In this document: in pieces, positions 11,419-23,438 of the stretch | How the letters are laid out: each line of letters opens with the position of its first letter | How positions within the stretch are numbered: the stretch's first letter is position 1 | NCBI GenBank assembly: GCA_030068075.1 | Contig: CM057830.1 | Location: 19,748,247 to 19,812,246, forward strand | Length of the DNA: 64,000 nucleotides | Direction: 5' to 3' | DNA from: Paguma larvata | Taxonomy: Eukaryota > Chordata > Mammalia > Carnivora > Viverridae | The notes under the pieces: model-generated | The model's database searches: none | Told to the model about the DNA's origin: nothing | Seen by the model: only the letters and a program-made list of their open reading frames with translations | Program-made: the position numbers and the translations under genes

Positions 11419-11591
11419 TTTTAAAAAAATTGTTTAGAGCGGAGGAGGGGCAGAGAGAGAGGGAGAAAGAGAATTCCAAGCAGGCTCAGCGCTTACCCCC
11501 AACGCAGGGCTCAGTCTCAGGACCATGAGATCATGAGCTGAGCTGGAATCATGAGTTGGTTGCTCAACTGACTGAGCCACCCAGGCACCCC
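11419..11591 (-). mobile_element. CAN-SINE, with target duplication
   Basis: This is the minus-strand carnivore SINE: T/A-rich tail near 11419-11430, GA-rich tract, CATGAGATCATGAGCTGAGC box-B region, and GAGCCACCCAGGCACCCC head. The target duplication is TAGGTTTATCCCCTT (11404-11418) and TAGGTTTGTCCCCTT (11592-11606), 14 of 15 identical. Confidence 0.92.
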
Positions 11592-11606
11592 TAGGTTTGT
11601 CCCCTT

Positions 11607-12465
11607 GTTAACAAGAAATTTATAACCTCACAATAGAGACTCCTAAGGTATAGCACACACTTCATAGCCTCAGAGAGAGTCAGGTATGGACAAAGGGGAT
11701 TGGCATGTTCAACCTGGTGACTGAAAGCCCGCCCAAACCCTAAGTTGACTGAATTTTTTTAATCAAGTCTGACTCCTGTAAGACACTAAGCAAAAATTAA
11801 TCATTAGCTCTTCTGAAAATTTGTTAAGAGTTTTATAATGGATGCATTCCAAGGTGAACTGAAAGGTAGGCAAACACATCAGGATGAGGAGCAGGGAATG
11901 GTGGTTCCTGGAAAGACTTGGCCCATATGTTGGGTGAGAGTATCTGAATTCTGTTCATATCTTGTCCAGTCATCACCCTCTTTAAAAGGCTCTGGTGTAT
12001 TGATAATGGTAAGAAATAATCCGGAGTGATTCTAAGAGGAGTACGCTGAAGTGGCTCATCCTGTAATCTGGATGAGTGCCATTACCTCCTTTGAAAGCAC
12101 AGGGCCAAGTATCTGGCAGTCTTTTTAGTGATAGATCTTCTACATGTTGGAGCCCATGACGACTTAAATCAGATAAAAGCTACCAGTGAAGATGAGTATC
12201 TGAAGAACTTTGGTATAAATTAAGGGAATGCATTCTTGTCAAAAATGAGGACAGCCAAGCTTCAGGATATTAAATTAAAAGCTCGCACACCTATCTTCCA
12301 GAAAAAGCAAGCACATATCCTTATTCCCTGACTCCTGTTCTCGGATTCCTACCTGTATACGTCATTCTTTACTTTTTCTGGGAAGAGTGTAAATCAGTTC
12401 TGAGTACCAGTTCATCCACAGCTTCTTTACTGCTACCATAATGGCTCCTAACGCTACAGATTCGA
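11607..12465. other. Non-coding DNA, nothing recognised
   Basis: Open frames are under 70 codons with no domain signature; no repeat could be assigned. Confidence 0.4.
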
Positions 12466-12469
12466 GCTA

Positions 12470-12655
12470 AAACATTTATATGGTACTCCCTGTATGTCAG
12501 GCCCTATTTGAAATTGTGTAAATATGTTAGCTGATTTAATCCTCATCAGAACTCGAAGATAGATGTTGTTATAATCCCCATTTTATAGGTGAGGACACTG
12601 AAATTTAAAGGGGCCTAGTATCATGCTCAAGGTCATGGTGCTAGTAATGACTTGA
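12470..12655 (-). mobile_element. MIR SINE
   Basis: The plus strand carries the MIR complement: AGCTGATTTAATCCTCATCA near 12530, ATAATCCCCATTTTATAGGTG near 12571, and a decayed 'aaggtcatggtgctag' near 12629. Confidence 0.65.
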
Positions 12656-12746
12656 AGAAAATAAATCCCTTAAGCATTCAGATATTCCACTCTGATTAAA
12701 TTCTTGAGAAGTAGAAATGTATGGTAGACTTTCTGATCTGTCTGGC

Positions 12747-12776
12747 TTGCTCTTTCTCTCTCCGTCTCTGTCTCTC

Positions 12777-12841
<65 letters not shown>

Positions 12842-12842
12842 G

Positions 12843-12927
<85 letters not shown>

Positions 12928-12971
12928 CTCCATCACTCTTTGCCACTCTCTCCTTCTCTCTCTCTCTCTTT

Positions 12972-13016
<45 letters not shown>

Positions 13017-13030
13017 CACACATACACACG
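12747..13030. repeat. Compound (CT)n / (CA)n microsatellite
   Basis: About 230 bases of CT-rich dinucleotide repeat with sporadic GT and CC interruptions run to 12973, with a short non-repeat island near 12926-12950. About 50 bases of pure CA follow, to roughly 13030. All open frames across it (serine/leucine on one strand, arginine/glutamate on the other) are artefacts of the repeat. Confidence 0.97.
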
Positions 13031-15754
13031 ATCAATGATGTATGTTAAAAATATGAGTGCTAGTAAAGACTGTTCTGGAAAGATCAGTGTGGCAGTTACT
13101 CTGCAGGCAGGACAGTGGGATTTGCACAGTGGTTCCAAGGCTATGCTTTTAAACCGTGCATTACTGTTTTTCTTTTCACCTCTCCCTCTCTCCTTTGCAT
13201 TCTTCTCTTCCCTACCTCTGTCACATTGTGTCTCCTTTGCGTTTCTTCTTTGTCATCATTTCTTCTTTTTGACTTTCTTGTGTGCTTTTTCATTAGAGTT
13301 CTCAGGTCCCTCCCTCCTCAACATTCCCTCTGTAATCTCGTCTGGGCCATTGTTCTTTTCCTGAGTGAGTTTCTCACTCCTGTTTCTTGTTCTTCTTGCC
13401 TGAGACAGAATAACTAAAATGCTGAATCAATCTATAAAATAAGTTGGTGCTTTTTTTTCTAGTGGATGTTGACATTAATTACAGTAGTCAGTGCCCTGTT
13501 TTTACTTGTAACAAATGCACCCCAAAACCTTTAATCCTTATCTGCTCGAGACCATACCTTCTGAAGATCAGTGAATTTGCTCACAGTGCCGAAAAGGAGA
13601 TGTGATTTTTTTTTGCCTTCCTCTGCTATTTTTTTTCGCTTGCACTGTTTTAGCATTTTAAAGTGCTATATCTTTCAGACAAAACTGTATTTAAGAAAAC
13701 CAAAACATGTGCACCATGAAAAGGATAGAAATGAAAAACTCTTAAAATAATGCTTTCAAAGGAATGATGACAGGAAAAGAATCATTCAGAGGAAGATAAC
13801 TCTTATTATATTAATAATAACTTATAAATATTTTGATAGGTTTGAAGTTTGCTTGCAAGAGATATTAACTCAAGACTGTTCTAGTAAGGATATAAAAGAG
13901 AGAAAATGAGAGTGGTTTTGAATTAATTATCATGTGATAGAATTTCTCTAAGAAAAATAATGCATAAATGTTTGCAAAGAGGTAACAGAAGTGGGAAATT
14001 AATCAGCTTGTGTCTTCTTTCACATTTGCTTTCCTAAAACCAAAGTATTAAGAAATATCTAAAAGAGGAGATGAGATTACTCTTGAAATGAATACTATCA
14101 ATCACTTTAAAAGATTCAAACATTGGATGAAAATTACTCAAAGAATGGTGATAAAGAGAGCAGAGGAAGGGCTAATTTGTCTTGAAATGATGCCGACTGG
14201 GAGAGAGAATGTGGTAATTAGTGGAAGCTGAAAGGGTCTGACCTTTTGTAATAGGGGTGACTAAGGTTGGACACCCGGAGCTATTTTGGGGGATATCAGT
14301 CAACAGATGTTCGTAGCATCATCTGGCAAATGGAAAGTTCAAACTGTTACTTAGAGCTGAGGTGGGCAGCCTGGTAAGAGAGAACTGAAGCGTTAGAAGT
14401 AGCTATTGGCCGCCCTCATCTGGAATAAATTTGCATAGGTTTCTGCAAGTACTTGTGGATTAACAGCCATTATACGGGAGTTTACAAACAGATGCTAAGG
14501 AGAACTAGCCACCGCTGGTGACAAAAGCAAGAGAAACCGGAGGCTCATTGTTTCCTGCTGGTCTAGAACAGAGTTATAGGACTGTGAATAGGATAATAGT
14601 GTACTGTTGAAAACTCCATAGCCCAGAGGTGCCATGTTTCTGAAAGAAGAATTTTAAAAGTTTCTTTTGAGAGACGTAGACTTTTACAGTAGAGAAAACG
14701 TTGAGTAAGTTTACAAAAATTAATTCATGTGTTTATTTTTGCTGGGATTTGTTTTAGGGGGAGGGAGAAAGAGTCCTGAAACGTCTTTACCAATTGTTTG
14801 GAGTGTCTAAATCTATACATTGGAAATAATGAGAGTTTATAACAGTAAACGCCTCCCATTGCTTTACCATAAATGTCAGTAAATCGGAAACTTTATGCGA
14901 GATACGTAGGTGGCCATTATAATATTTATTTTACCCAGGAAGAAAATCATTGTCTGAAAATGATCCCTTAAATCAGTGGGACAGTTGGGGTTCTTGAAGC
15001 CCAAAGCTCTGCGTGAGCTCTAGTGTTCTTTACAGGGCTTTTTCTGACGAGTGTGTTCTTTCTGCCCAGTTTTCGACACCTTTGGCAAAATTAAAGGTTC
15101 AAAGAGGTTTGACACAACTGTGTTGAATCATTTGTATTGTTTAAAATCAAGGGATTCACCATGTCCACAGAGGGATCGTAATAAGAATGTGAAATTATTA
15201 AACTTGAGATCTGTTGTTTGAACTACAAGATAAACCTTAATTAGATGGTGCTTTTTATGGCTCCAGAGTCATGCTGTAGGGAAGGCAGAGAGTATGTTGA
15301 TAAAGTAAATTAATATATCATAACAATGACACTGAAAATCAAGGGAGAAAATATGGATTGGATAGTGGATAGTGTTAATAAAACTAGCTTATTTTATAGA
15401 AAAAAATATATATCTACACTCAGATACAATAAATATGTGTGACTATATGTATATATACACACACAATCAACATAGAGTAATACTTAATTATGAGAGGTCA
15501 AACTATAAAATTAATAGAAGAAAAAGTAGAAAATTTGGGGTATCTAAGGAGAAGAATTTATTAAATAAAACTCCTCAAGTTCATGTGCTTTGGAGAGTAC
15601 ATCAGTAACAGCCATTCTTAAAAAAAAGAATCTGACAACATTTAGTGAAATTAAGTGTTGGCATACCCTGTGACCTTGACTCTCTGCCCAAGATATGCAA
15701 CTCAGAGAATTCTGACACAGGTCCATAAGGAAAATACTTAAATGATTACTTTGT
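13031..15754. other. Long non-coding stretch, apparently single-copy
   Basis: 2.7 kb in which I recognise no repeat family, exon or RNA gene. It is among the longest stretches here without transposon wording. It could hold conserved non-coding sequence, which cannot be judged from one genome. Confidence 0.4.
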
Positions 15755-15815
15755 ATAACTTAAAACTTACACAACATTGTATATAAATTATATCTCAGCA
15801 AAGCTGGGAAAAAAA
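15755..15815 (+). mobile_element. Possible old L1 3' terminus
   Basis: ATTGTATATAAATTATATCTCAGCAAAGCTGGGAAAAAAA resembles the terminal wording of several old L1 3' UTRs with a short A tail. It is too short to be sure. Confidence 0.35.
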
Positions 15816-16272
15816 GTTGAAGACAGGAACATGCAGAGGTCAGAGGACATGGTAAGTAAAATGTGGTCATTTCATCCTCTAGAATGAGGTGTAGCAGTTA
15901 CTCACAACTAGATGTGCATACATAACAGTTCTTAAAAACAAATAGCTCTTTAAAAACATAGGGCAAAATTAAAACAGTAAGAGAAAAACAAACTTACATG
16001 CATGTACACAATACAATATACAGAAAAGAGTGGCTGCCTAACATTAGAAAATGAGTCAATGCAGGAAATGGAAGTACTGAAGGGGGATAAAAGAAAATAA
16101 ATACATAGAGCAAGAGATTGGCCTTCCATGCATGAATGATGACGATCTATGAATTATGGAGTATAATTAGTCAAACCACTGCAAACAAACAGCCTAATAA
16201 TTAATGGCTTAGAAATGTAGATGAACTAGGTATTATATGGACAAGGAGAGATTGGTTTTTTCTGATGACCTC

Positions 16273-16289
16273 AAGTAAAGCAGATGGTG
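16273..16289. repeat. Target-site duplication of CAN-SINE
   Basis: AAGTAAAGCAGATGGTG, identical to 16504-16520. Confidence 0.95.
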
Positions 16290-16503
16290 TGGGGTGCCTC
16301 GGTGGCTCAGTCGGTTAAGCGTCCAACTTCCGCTCAGGTCATGATCTCATGGTTTGGGAGTTTGAGCCCCACGTCGGGCTCTCTGCTGACAGTTCAGAGC
16401 CTGCTTCAGATTCTGTGTCTCCCTCTCTCTCTGCCCCTACCCCACTAGTGCTCTATCTCTCTGTCTCTCTCTCAAAAATAAACATTAAAAAAATGAAAAA
16501 AAA
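16290..16503 (+). mobile_element. CAN-SINE, plus strand, perfect target duplication
   Basis: The complete felid SINE on the plus strand: GGGGTGCCTCGGTGGCTCAG head with box A, GGGAGTTTGAGCCCC box B region, GACAGTTCAGAGCCTGC, a CT-rich tract, then AAAAATAAACATTAAAAAAA tail. The 17-bp duplications at 16273-16289 and 16504-16520 are identical, so it is probably one of the younger SINEs here. It is missing about 10 bases in the 'GAGCCTGGAGCCTGC' block. Confidence 0.96.
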
Positions 16504-16559
16504 AAGTAAAGCAGATGGTGCGACAGAGAGGAGCGTCATGGTATACTGGAAAAAAATGG

Positions 16560-16740
16560 AAAGATGTAACATTAAAAGCTGGCCTTGAGTTCTGGCAGCA
16601 CTTCATTAGCTTTGCAAATTATTTAAACTCTCTGAGCCTCAGTTTCCTGACTGGTATATGGGAATGATAACGTACTATACACACATAACAAGAGTGCTTT
16701 GTGCATTTTTAAGGGTCATAAAATATGATAAATATATAGT
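16560..16740 (+). mobile_element. MIR SINE
   Basis: Plus-strand MIR: TTGAGTTCTGGCAGCACTTC near 16584, AACTCTCTGAGCCTCAGTTTCC near 16626, and TGGTATATGGGAATGATAA near 16651. Note how close it is to the SINE insertion just upstream. Confidence 0.65.
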
Positions 16741-17139
16741 CCATTAAATGGGTTTTTAAATGATGGCTTCAGGTATTTTAAATATGCTGCTAGTTCCCAA
16801 ATCTGTTCAGCCACAACTTACAGTTGTTATCCAGAATCATATACTTACCTTGTGGTTTCATATCTCTTCTTGCATATCCAACAGAATCATTACTCTCAGC
16901 TCTTTGAACCTGTTCTTTCGAATTTTTCCCTACTTCAGTGATTGGTGTTATTATCCACATGTGTTCTAACACTGGGGCCCTACTGTCTTTCCTCTCTGAT
17001 TTATCTACTCTTCCATGTAACAATGAAATTCTGTTAATTTTAACACTTAATTGTTCGTCTTCAGCTTCAAAATAACTCTTCATTTTGGTACCATTCTAAA
17101 TTGCTTAAATTACCTTTAAAAAACTCCTAACACTGACCT
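16741..17139. other. Non-coding DNA, possibly L2 upstream part
   Basis: No clear signal. Pyrimidine-rich wording near 16850-17000 may be a diverged extension of the L2 that follows. Confidence 0.3.
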
Positions 17140-17940
17140 TCTTTACCATAACCTTTGCTATCCTTTTTGCAATGATTTAGAATGATCTTTGCAAATGTAA
17201 AGAGTATTCCATTACCCTGCTCGAAATCCTTTCATGAGTCCATATTCCCCCATGCTTAATGTCTAATCTAAATAATTCATTATGATCTGAACTTTGCTTA
17301 TTGCCCCTCAACCTTCACATGAGCATTTTTCAAACACCAGATCATGACACTTTTGCATCTCATGTCCTTTATGTTAGTAGGTGTTGGGCAATCCTTTTGA
17401 ATGGGGTAGAAAATCGAGTGCGTTGCGTGTAGCGTGGCTGAGTATCCTGTTGGCACGTTATGATTTGCACATCCATACGCCCGTACATACATGCATATAT
17501 GCACACACACACACATACATATGAACTCTAGATGTCAAATTTATTTTTTATCCTGACACCCAGAATCCTCCACCTTACTGTCACCTCTCTGTGCCAACCA
17601 ACCCAAGTAGACTGCTGCTTTTTCAGCACACTGTGCTTTTTTTTTTTTCCTCTAGGGATCTCTTTTTTTACTTACAGAAATGCCCTTGATCCACTTGACC
17701 TGCACACCTCTTGGTCTTTCTTTATTGATTTAGCTTCAGAGTCCTGTCCTCAGGGCAGTCATTGTTGATCCTCACATAGTCCCCAAAGCAAGAGATCATG
17801 TCAGTACTCTGTATCCCTGTATTCCATGCTTACACCTGTTTGCCCTCCGTTACACTATATCGTAATTTCTTGTTGAGGGATCCTTGTCTCACGAAGCTGA
17901 TACCTCCCTGAAAACAGGGCATGTGTGTTACTGTCATCAT
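17140..17940 (+). mobile_element. L2 LINE 3' region, with inserted segment
   Basis: L2-like wording lies at both ends: ATTACCCTGCTCGAAATCC near 17212 and GAAATGCCCTTGATCCACTTG to CTCCCTGAAAACAGGGCATG near 17680-17925. The middle (about 17345-17530) does not fit as well and contains a short CA run. Its open frames are incidental. Confidence 0.5.
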
Positions 17941-19047
17941 TTTGATTATATCTTCCACAAAATTGATGGATCAGAGAAAATCATCTCTAAAATCCTTCCC
18001 AGCTCTTAATTTCTAGACTAATCTAATTTTTGGATTTGACATTTTAGGGAATATTTATGATAAATAACATAGTTATTGACAGATGGAATTTGTTCAGTAG
18101 TATGGCTGAGCTACTACTGCTAAAAATTTGTCAGTTTAGACCTATTTGTGTCTGTTACAGATTGAATCTCATACCCTTGTAATATGGGACAATTTTCAGT
18201 CATCCCCAGTCGTTACTGGTATATAAGATGGACGAAAAAAATTAGGCTTCTAGGATTTGATGGGAGCATCTAGGCTCTTTCTTTCAGTATGCAAATGTGC
18301 TGGTAAAATGTGAAAAAGTCAGTCACATGTCCCTGTATATTCACTTCTTCTCTGGTGTAATGAAGAGATCATATCTCATTGCTATTACTGTTTAAATCTG
18401 GATATTCTATGTTTTATATGGATAAATTTAATAACGCCCTTGTACCAGAAATACTGTAAATGATAAATAATATATTTCTCAACATCCCATCATCCGAATA
18501 TCTAATAAACTATCCTTCCCTTAATATTTTCAATAAACGAAAGTTATTATGTTTCTCTAAGGGAATTTTCCAACTATGGAATTAATGACAGTACCAGAAC
18601 CACCAATTTTGTTAAGGCCAGGAGCCAAAGGGGGAAAATAAAAAGCTTTAGAAAACTAACTACTTACCTAATGAAAACAAATCAATGGTGAGAGAAAAGA
18701 CATTGTTATAAATGCCCTAGCCCTCCTGACTAACCATCCCATTTTTATTTTTAGAGGAGAAAAAAATATCTTTCAAGAGAATCCTTTGGGGCAGACCGTT
18801 TCTTCTCTGAATTTTGCTCATACATATTTTTAATTCTAAACTTATATTGCCTGACACTGTTTGAAATTCACTTTTATAATTCTAGTTTTAAAATGCCTTC
18901 ATAGTTGAATTATCATTTGAGGTCTTAGATTGATTCAACTAACTGGGAGATTTGAATTGGATCCTGTCGCCTTTTGTCTCTTTGCCTTCAGCACTGTCAT
19001 TCTCCACCCAGTGCTGTCTCCTGACCATACCCTTTCTGCATTCCTTC
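17941..19047. other. Non-coding DNA, nothing recognised
   Basis: AT-rich sequence without an assignable gene or repeat. Confidence 0.4.
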
Positions 19048-19066
19048 TGCAAGAGCTGCTTTTTTT

Positions 19067-19282
19067 TCAATTTTATTTATTTTTGAGAGAGAGCAAGAGA
19101 GCAAGAGCATGAGCAGGGGAGGGGCAGCCAGAAAGTAAGAGAGGGAATCCTAAGCAGGCTCCACATTGTCAGCTCAGTCCTATGTGGGGCTCCATCTCAG
19201 GAAACATGAGATTATGACCTGAGCCGACCTGAGCCGAAATCAAAAGTCCAAGTGTCAACTGCCTGAGCCACCCAGGTGCCCT
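19067..19282 (-). mobile_element. CAN-SINE with 11-bp internal duplication
   Basis: Minus-strand felid SINE, flanked by TGCAAGAGCTG at 19048-19058 and 19283-19293, with T runs after each. Inside the box region, GACCTGAGCCGACCTGAGCC (19217-19236) is a tandem duplication of an 11-bp unit that the other SINEs here have once. Confidence 0.92.
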
Positions 19283-19300
19283 TGCAAGAGCTGTTTTTTT

Positions 19301-20750
19301 ATCTCCTGAAGTCAATCCTCTTCTCCCCTTCACTTGAAGAAGCCAGAAGAGAACTCAAAAATAATCTTTCCATTTTACCTCAACCTCCATTCATTCATTT
19401 GTTCAGTCACTGATTCACTGATTCACTGATTCACTGATTCACAGTGTGGTAGGCTGTGTTCCTAGGCCCTTGAGATCCGGGAACAGCCAAAAATGCCTGC
19501 CCTTGTGAACCTTACTCCTGGGTCTCTCCACATAATTTGAATGATCTACTAGTAGGCTTTCTTGAATGTAAGTGCCTGCTACTTGTGAGATACAGCCAGA
19601 AGGTGTTTCACTCAGGAAGACCAAATTTAATCAAATCTCTAAGAAATGTATCAGTTACAATTGAGTGATGTAATATTAAGATACAGGGAGATCCATTAAG
19701 AATTCCTCTTTGTAGTCCATGACCATGGTGTCAAATGTTTTAATATTATATTGTTAGTACACACACACAGTGTTGCTCGATAAAAAATAACTTATACATA
19801 AGTGGAATATATTTGTACTTACAAGGTTTGGATTCCAATTTTAACAGTCCTTGTTCATAATTGGACACTTTACTGAAAGCTCACTCTTTTATTACATTTT
19901 TACAAACTGAAGTTCTCTTTCCTTATTAATAGAGCTGTAAAATTTCCAGATTTACAAAATATTTTTGATCATGTCAGTTATCTTCATGCCACATTCCTGA
20001 GAGCTTGACCAGTCATTTAAACTCCTTTTAAATGCAACTCATGATGGTAATTTGATTTCTTTATATGAAGCTTCATTCTAGTAACAGTATTAATAGTTAT
20101 TTTCTCTATTAACTTGCAGCCTCCTCTTCTAAAATATTCACTTAATAATTTCAATTCTTCCCATAAAGCCTCCCATGTGCCAGCTTACCATGGTTTTCCT
20201 GCAGCTCTTTTTACTCAGGGGGTCATTCCATATCTTTTATCTTTTTTTTTCCTAGCCCTGTCTCTAGAGCTCTCTTATTCTGGTCCCCTTCCAGAATGAA
20301 GTGAATATACTTTCTATTGTTCATTACTTCTGGTAAAACAGAGAGTGTGGGACTAAACATATCGTCCTAGATATGGGCTGTCTAATATAACTTGTACTAC
20401 CGAATTCTCATCAGTGTATGTGCTTAGATGTCCTGTATGTGTGCTGTATGTTCCTGACTTCTTTACCCTACAGGCTCCAGCACATTGAGTTTGTGGTGAG
20501 CTGTACATACAACACAAAGAAATGTTAGGGTTATGGTTGATTGAAGTGTCAGAATGAAAAGCCAGCATTAGGGTGAAAATCCACGAAGTCTATAGTGACT
20601 TGATTTTAATGATTCCCTCAGGGATTCACTGTGCCAATTACTTTGTTGTTCAGCATCCACCAACCATGGCAGCGCTGACAAGGCAATTTGCTTTTCTGGC
20701 TCCAGTAAAAACTGAATTATGAAAAACAAAGTGTTTCAGTTGTACTTGAT
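19301..20750. other. Non-coding DNA, nothing recognised
   Basis: Contains a short tandem GATTCACT-type repeat (19411-19442, four units). No gene or transposon could be named. Confidence 0.4.
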
Positions 20751-20760
20751 GTGTGAGCAA

Positions 20761-20870
20761 TATTTTTTTTATTTTATTACATTTTTTATTTTAACATCAG
20801 AGAGTTAACATTAGTAACTAGTAATAATGTTACTAGTGTTAGATTAGTTTCAGGTGTACAGTATAGTGAT
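20761..20870 (-). mobile_element. Short retroelement fragment at a reused target site
   Basis: A T-rich left end and TTAGTTTCAGGTGTACAGTA near 20844 resemble a widespread carnivore L1-type 3' end. GAGCAATATT flanks it at 20755-20764 and 20871-20880. The family assignment is uncertain. Confidence 0.5.
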
Positions 20871-20887
20871 GAGCAATATTTTTTTAT

Positions 20888-21084
20888 TTAAAATTTTTTT
20901 AAGTTTATTTTCAAAGAGTGAGATCACAAGCAGGGAAGGGACAGAGAGAGAGGGAGAGAGAGAGAGAATCCCAAACAGACTCTGCACTGTCAGCACAGAG
21001 TCTGATGTGGGACTTGAACTCATGAACCATGAGATCACAACCTGAGCCAAAATCAAGAGTCAGACACTTAACCAGGACCCCCAA
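20888..21084 (-). mobile_element. CAN-SINE inserted next to a previous insertion
   Basis: Minus-strand felid SINE with T-rich tail at left and a decayed head (CACTTAACCAGGACCCCC) at right. It is flanked by GAGCAATATT at 20871-20880 and 21085-21094, the same target word that flanks the fragment to its left. Confidence 0.9.
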
Positions 21085-21236
21085 GAGCAATATTTGTTTA
21101 AAAAAGGTATTCTCTCAGAATGGTCTCAGATTCTACACAGTAAAGAGATCAGAATCCTGACAGACCAGTAAATGACTGAGGAGTTAATTGTAAGAAGAAA
21201 TGGTTGTCCTTAAGGAAGGCAATGAAGAGAGTCTTC

Positions 21237-21590
21237 ATTTATTCAGGCTGCTATAACAAAGCACCATAGGCTGCATGGCTTATAAACAACAGAATTTGTT
21301 TCTCCCTGCTCTGGAGGCTGGGAAGTGCAAAAACAAAGCCATAGCCAGTTTGGTGTTTGGTGAAGGCCCCCTTCAGGGTTCATAGATGGCCTCTTGTTGC
21401 TGTGTCTCCACATGGTAGAAGCGGTGAGAGAGCTCTCTGGAATCTCTTTTATAAAAGCCTAATGTCATTTGTGATGACCTAACCATGTCCAAAAGACTCT
21501 ACGTTCCAATACCATTATGTTCAAGGTTAGGTTTTAACATGTGACTTGGGGTGTGTAGAGGGGACGCATACGTTCCGTCTATAACATATA
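21237..21590 (+). repeat. Ancient interspersed repeat, family not assigned
   Basis: The sequence begins with the familiar mammalian repeat wording AGGCTGCTATAACAAAGCACC (21246) and GGCTTATAAACAACAGAATT. Later come TGCTGTGTCTCCACATGG near 21398 and a run like CTCTCTGGAATCTCTTTTATAA near 21432. I know it as a common repeat but cannot name its family with confidence. Confidence 0.55.
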
Positions 21591-23280
21591 GTGTAGCAAA
21601 CACCACTACTTTGTGTTTCTAATGGTCCTCATAATGATGAGGCCATGAAAAAAATGAAATTTAAAAACTGTAAATCATCATCATTAAAAAATAGTCATGT
21701 TATTGGTTGTGGGCACCAGAACAAAAGCTATATAACTTAGGGGAAAAAGGAGCTAGCTACTCATCCATGCCTACACTATTTTAACCGGCACTTGAACAAA
21801 CCACCACACTCTGAATCATATCACAGAACTGATGGAATTGGGTATGGATAAATGGTACATGTCTGCTTTTAGCGTTTTTACCCTTGCATTTTACAATTCA
21901 GAATTTCAAGCACGTTCTATGAAGACCAAATTCTACAGATCTTTTCTATGGGGGTAAAGTTCTCACAAGCTCATGGCTAGTCGCGAACTACATCTCTTTG
22001 AGTATCTATCATTTGGTGTTTATATGGATGACAGACTTGTTTTTCAAAAGGAGAAGAAAGGCTTTTCTTTTTGACACGCTAGAGTAGCAGTTTGCATGGA
22101 AATGGAGGGTACAGGGAGTGGAGGGCATAGGATGGTGACATTTTTCTCACTTTCTCTGAGAGATTTGATTATTTTTTTTTGAGATATGTGTTATAAAATA
22201 ACATATGTACATTAAAAATTCAAGCAATATAGTACAATTCTAAAAAATTGAACCAACTGAAATTACCATGAGAATTCATCCATGTTAATATTTTGGAATC
22301 ATTACAGACATCCTTTATTTATGCATACAGACAGAAAAATGGGTCCAGAAATAATTTTATAAAAACAACATCATATTATGTGTGCTAATTTAAATAAAGC
22401 TGTTAAATTGAGTTTGACTTATTTAATTGTAGGCCAGAGAAATTAAGTGAAACTAAGGTCTCATTTGTATTCCTCAATACAAGATGTTTCAGTTAGTCAA
22501 ATACCCATTTGTGATTTAGACAAAAGGTTATATAGAGCAAATAATTTGCTTCCATTGTGTCTTTTTTAAAGCTAGGTTTCATTTTTAGGTGGCGTTAGTT
22601 TTACTCTCTACTATTAAAGATAGGGTAGTTACCATTATTAAAAATGACTCCACCTTTTGAGTTTTGTTATGCATGTATTTTTAGCTTTGCCAGGATTTAC
22701 AATAGAATCTGTAACTTACATACTGATTTTACAAACTGAACTTATGCCTCCACAATTACGAGCCACTTCATTAACATTTATTATGTTTATAGATGCTTGA
22801 TATTTAAACAAATTGGAGTGAATTCTGTAGGCAAAGAAGAACTCTGTAGAACTCTCAATTCTTTTTCCATCCACCGCTGAATTTTATTTTATTTTTTTAA
22901 TTCCCAGAGAGCTGCATAGTGAATGAATGCATAATATTAAGACAGAATGGAATCAACACTGCGGGAGAGCAGAAATAGTTTTGAATTCTCCACCAATCCC
23001 CCAATCACAATAAGTATTTGATAATTAGCCTGAAGGCAGAATTGTTTGAATACCTAGTTATCTGCATACAGATTTCCTTTTGTTCCCTCCATTTGTCTAG
23101 GGAGTAGTTTTCAAGTTTGTGTATTTTATAATATTTAACGTATTAGGTTGTAGGCACAAAACTATGTATATTGAACTCTCTTAGAGGTTTAAAGGATCTT
23201 TAAGGGTGATTTTTACCTTAATATGACTCTTAGCTTTCACATCTATTCACCTCCAAGTTAAAAAGTCACAGTCCTATATA
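21591..23280. other. Non-coding DNA, nothing recognised
   Basis: AT-rich, no exon or RNA gene. Around 22180-22400 the wording may be a diverged LINE, but I could not fix a family. Confidence 0.35.
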
Positions 23281-23438
23281 ACATTTAATATGTATATGCA
23301 TATATGAGTATATATGTATATGTATGTACAGGGTATGTGTGCTTGTGTTTATATGTATTTTTATGTATTTCTATACATATGTGTATAGATATGTATGAGA
23401 GAGGAAAAGAACAAGAATGAGTGTGTGTGTGTGTGTGT
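23281..23438. repeat. TA/TG-rich simple repeat cluster
   Basis: Alternating TATATG/TATGTA tracts at 23289-23396, then (GT)9 near 23420-23438. Confidence 0.85.

Noticed and set aside
12641..13364. Open frames up to 215 codons over the CT/CA tract
   Set aside because: Low-complexity dinucleotide repeats give long frames in every phase; no domain outside the repeat.
16290..16380. tRNA-like A and B boxes in the SINE heads
   Set aside because: They belong to tRNA-derived SINEs; there is no intact cloverleaf or separate tRNA gene.
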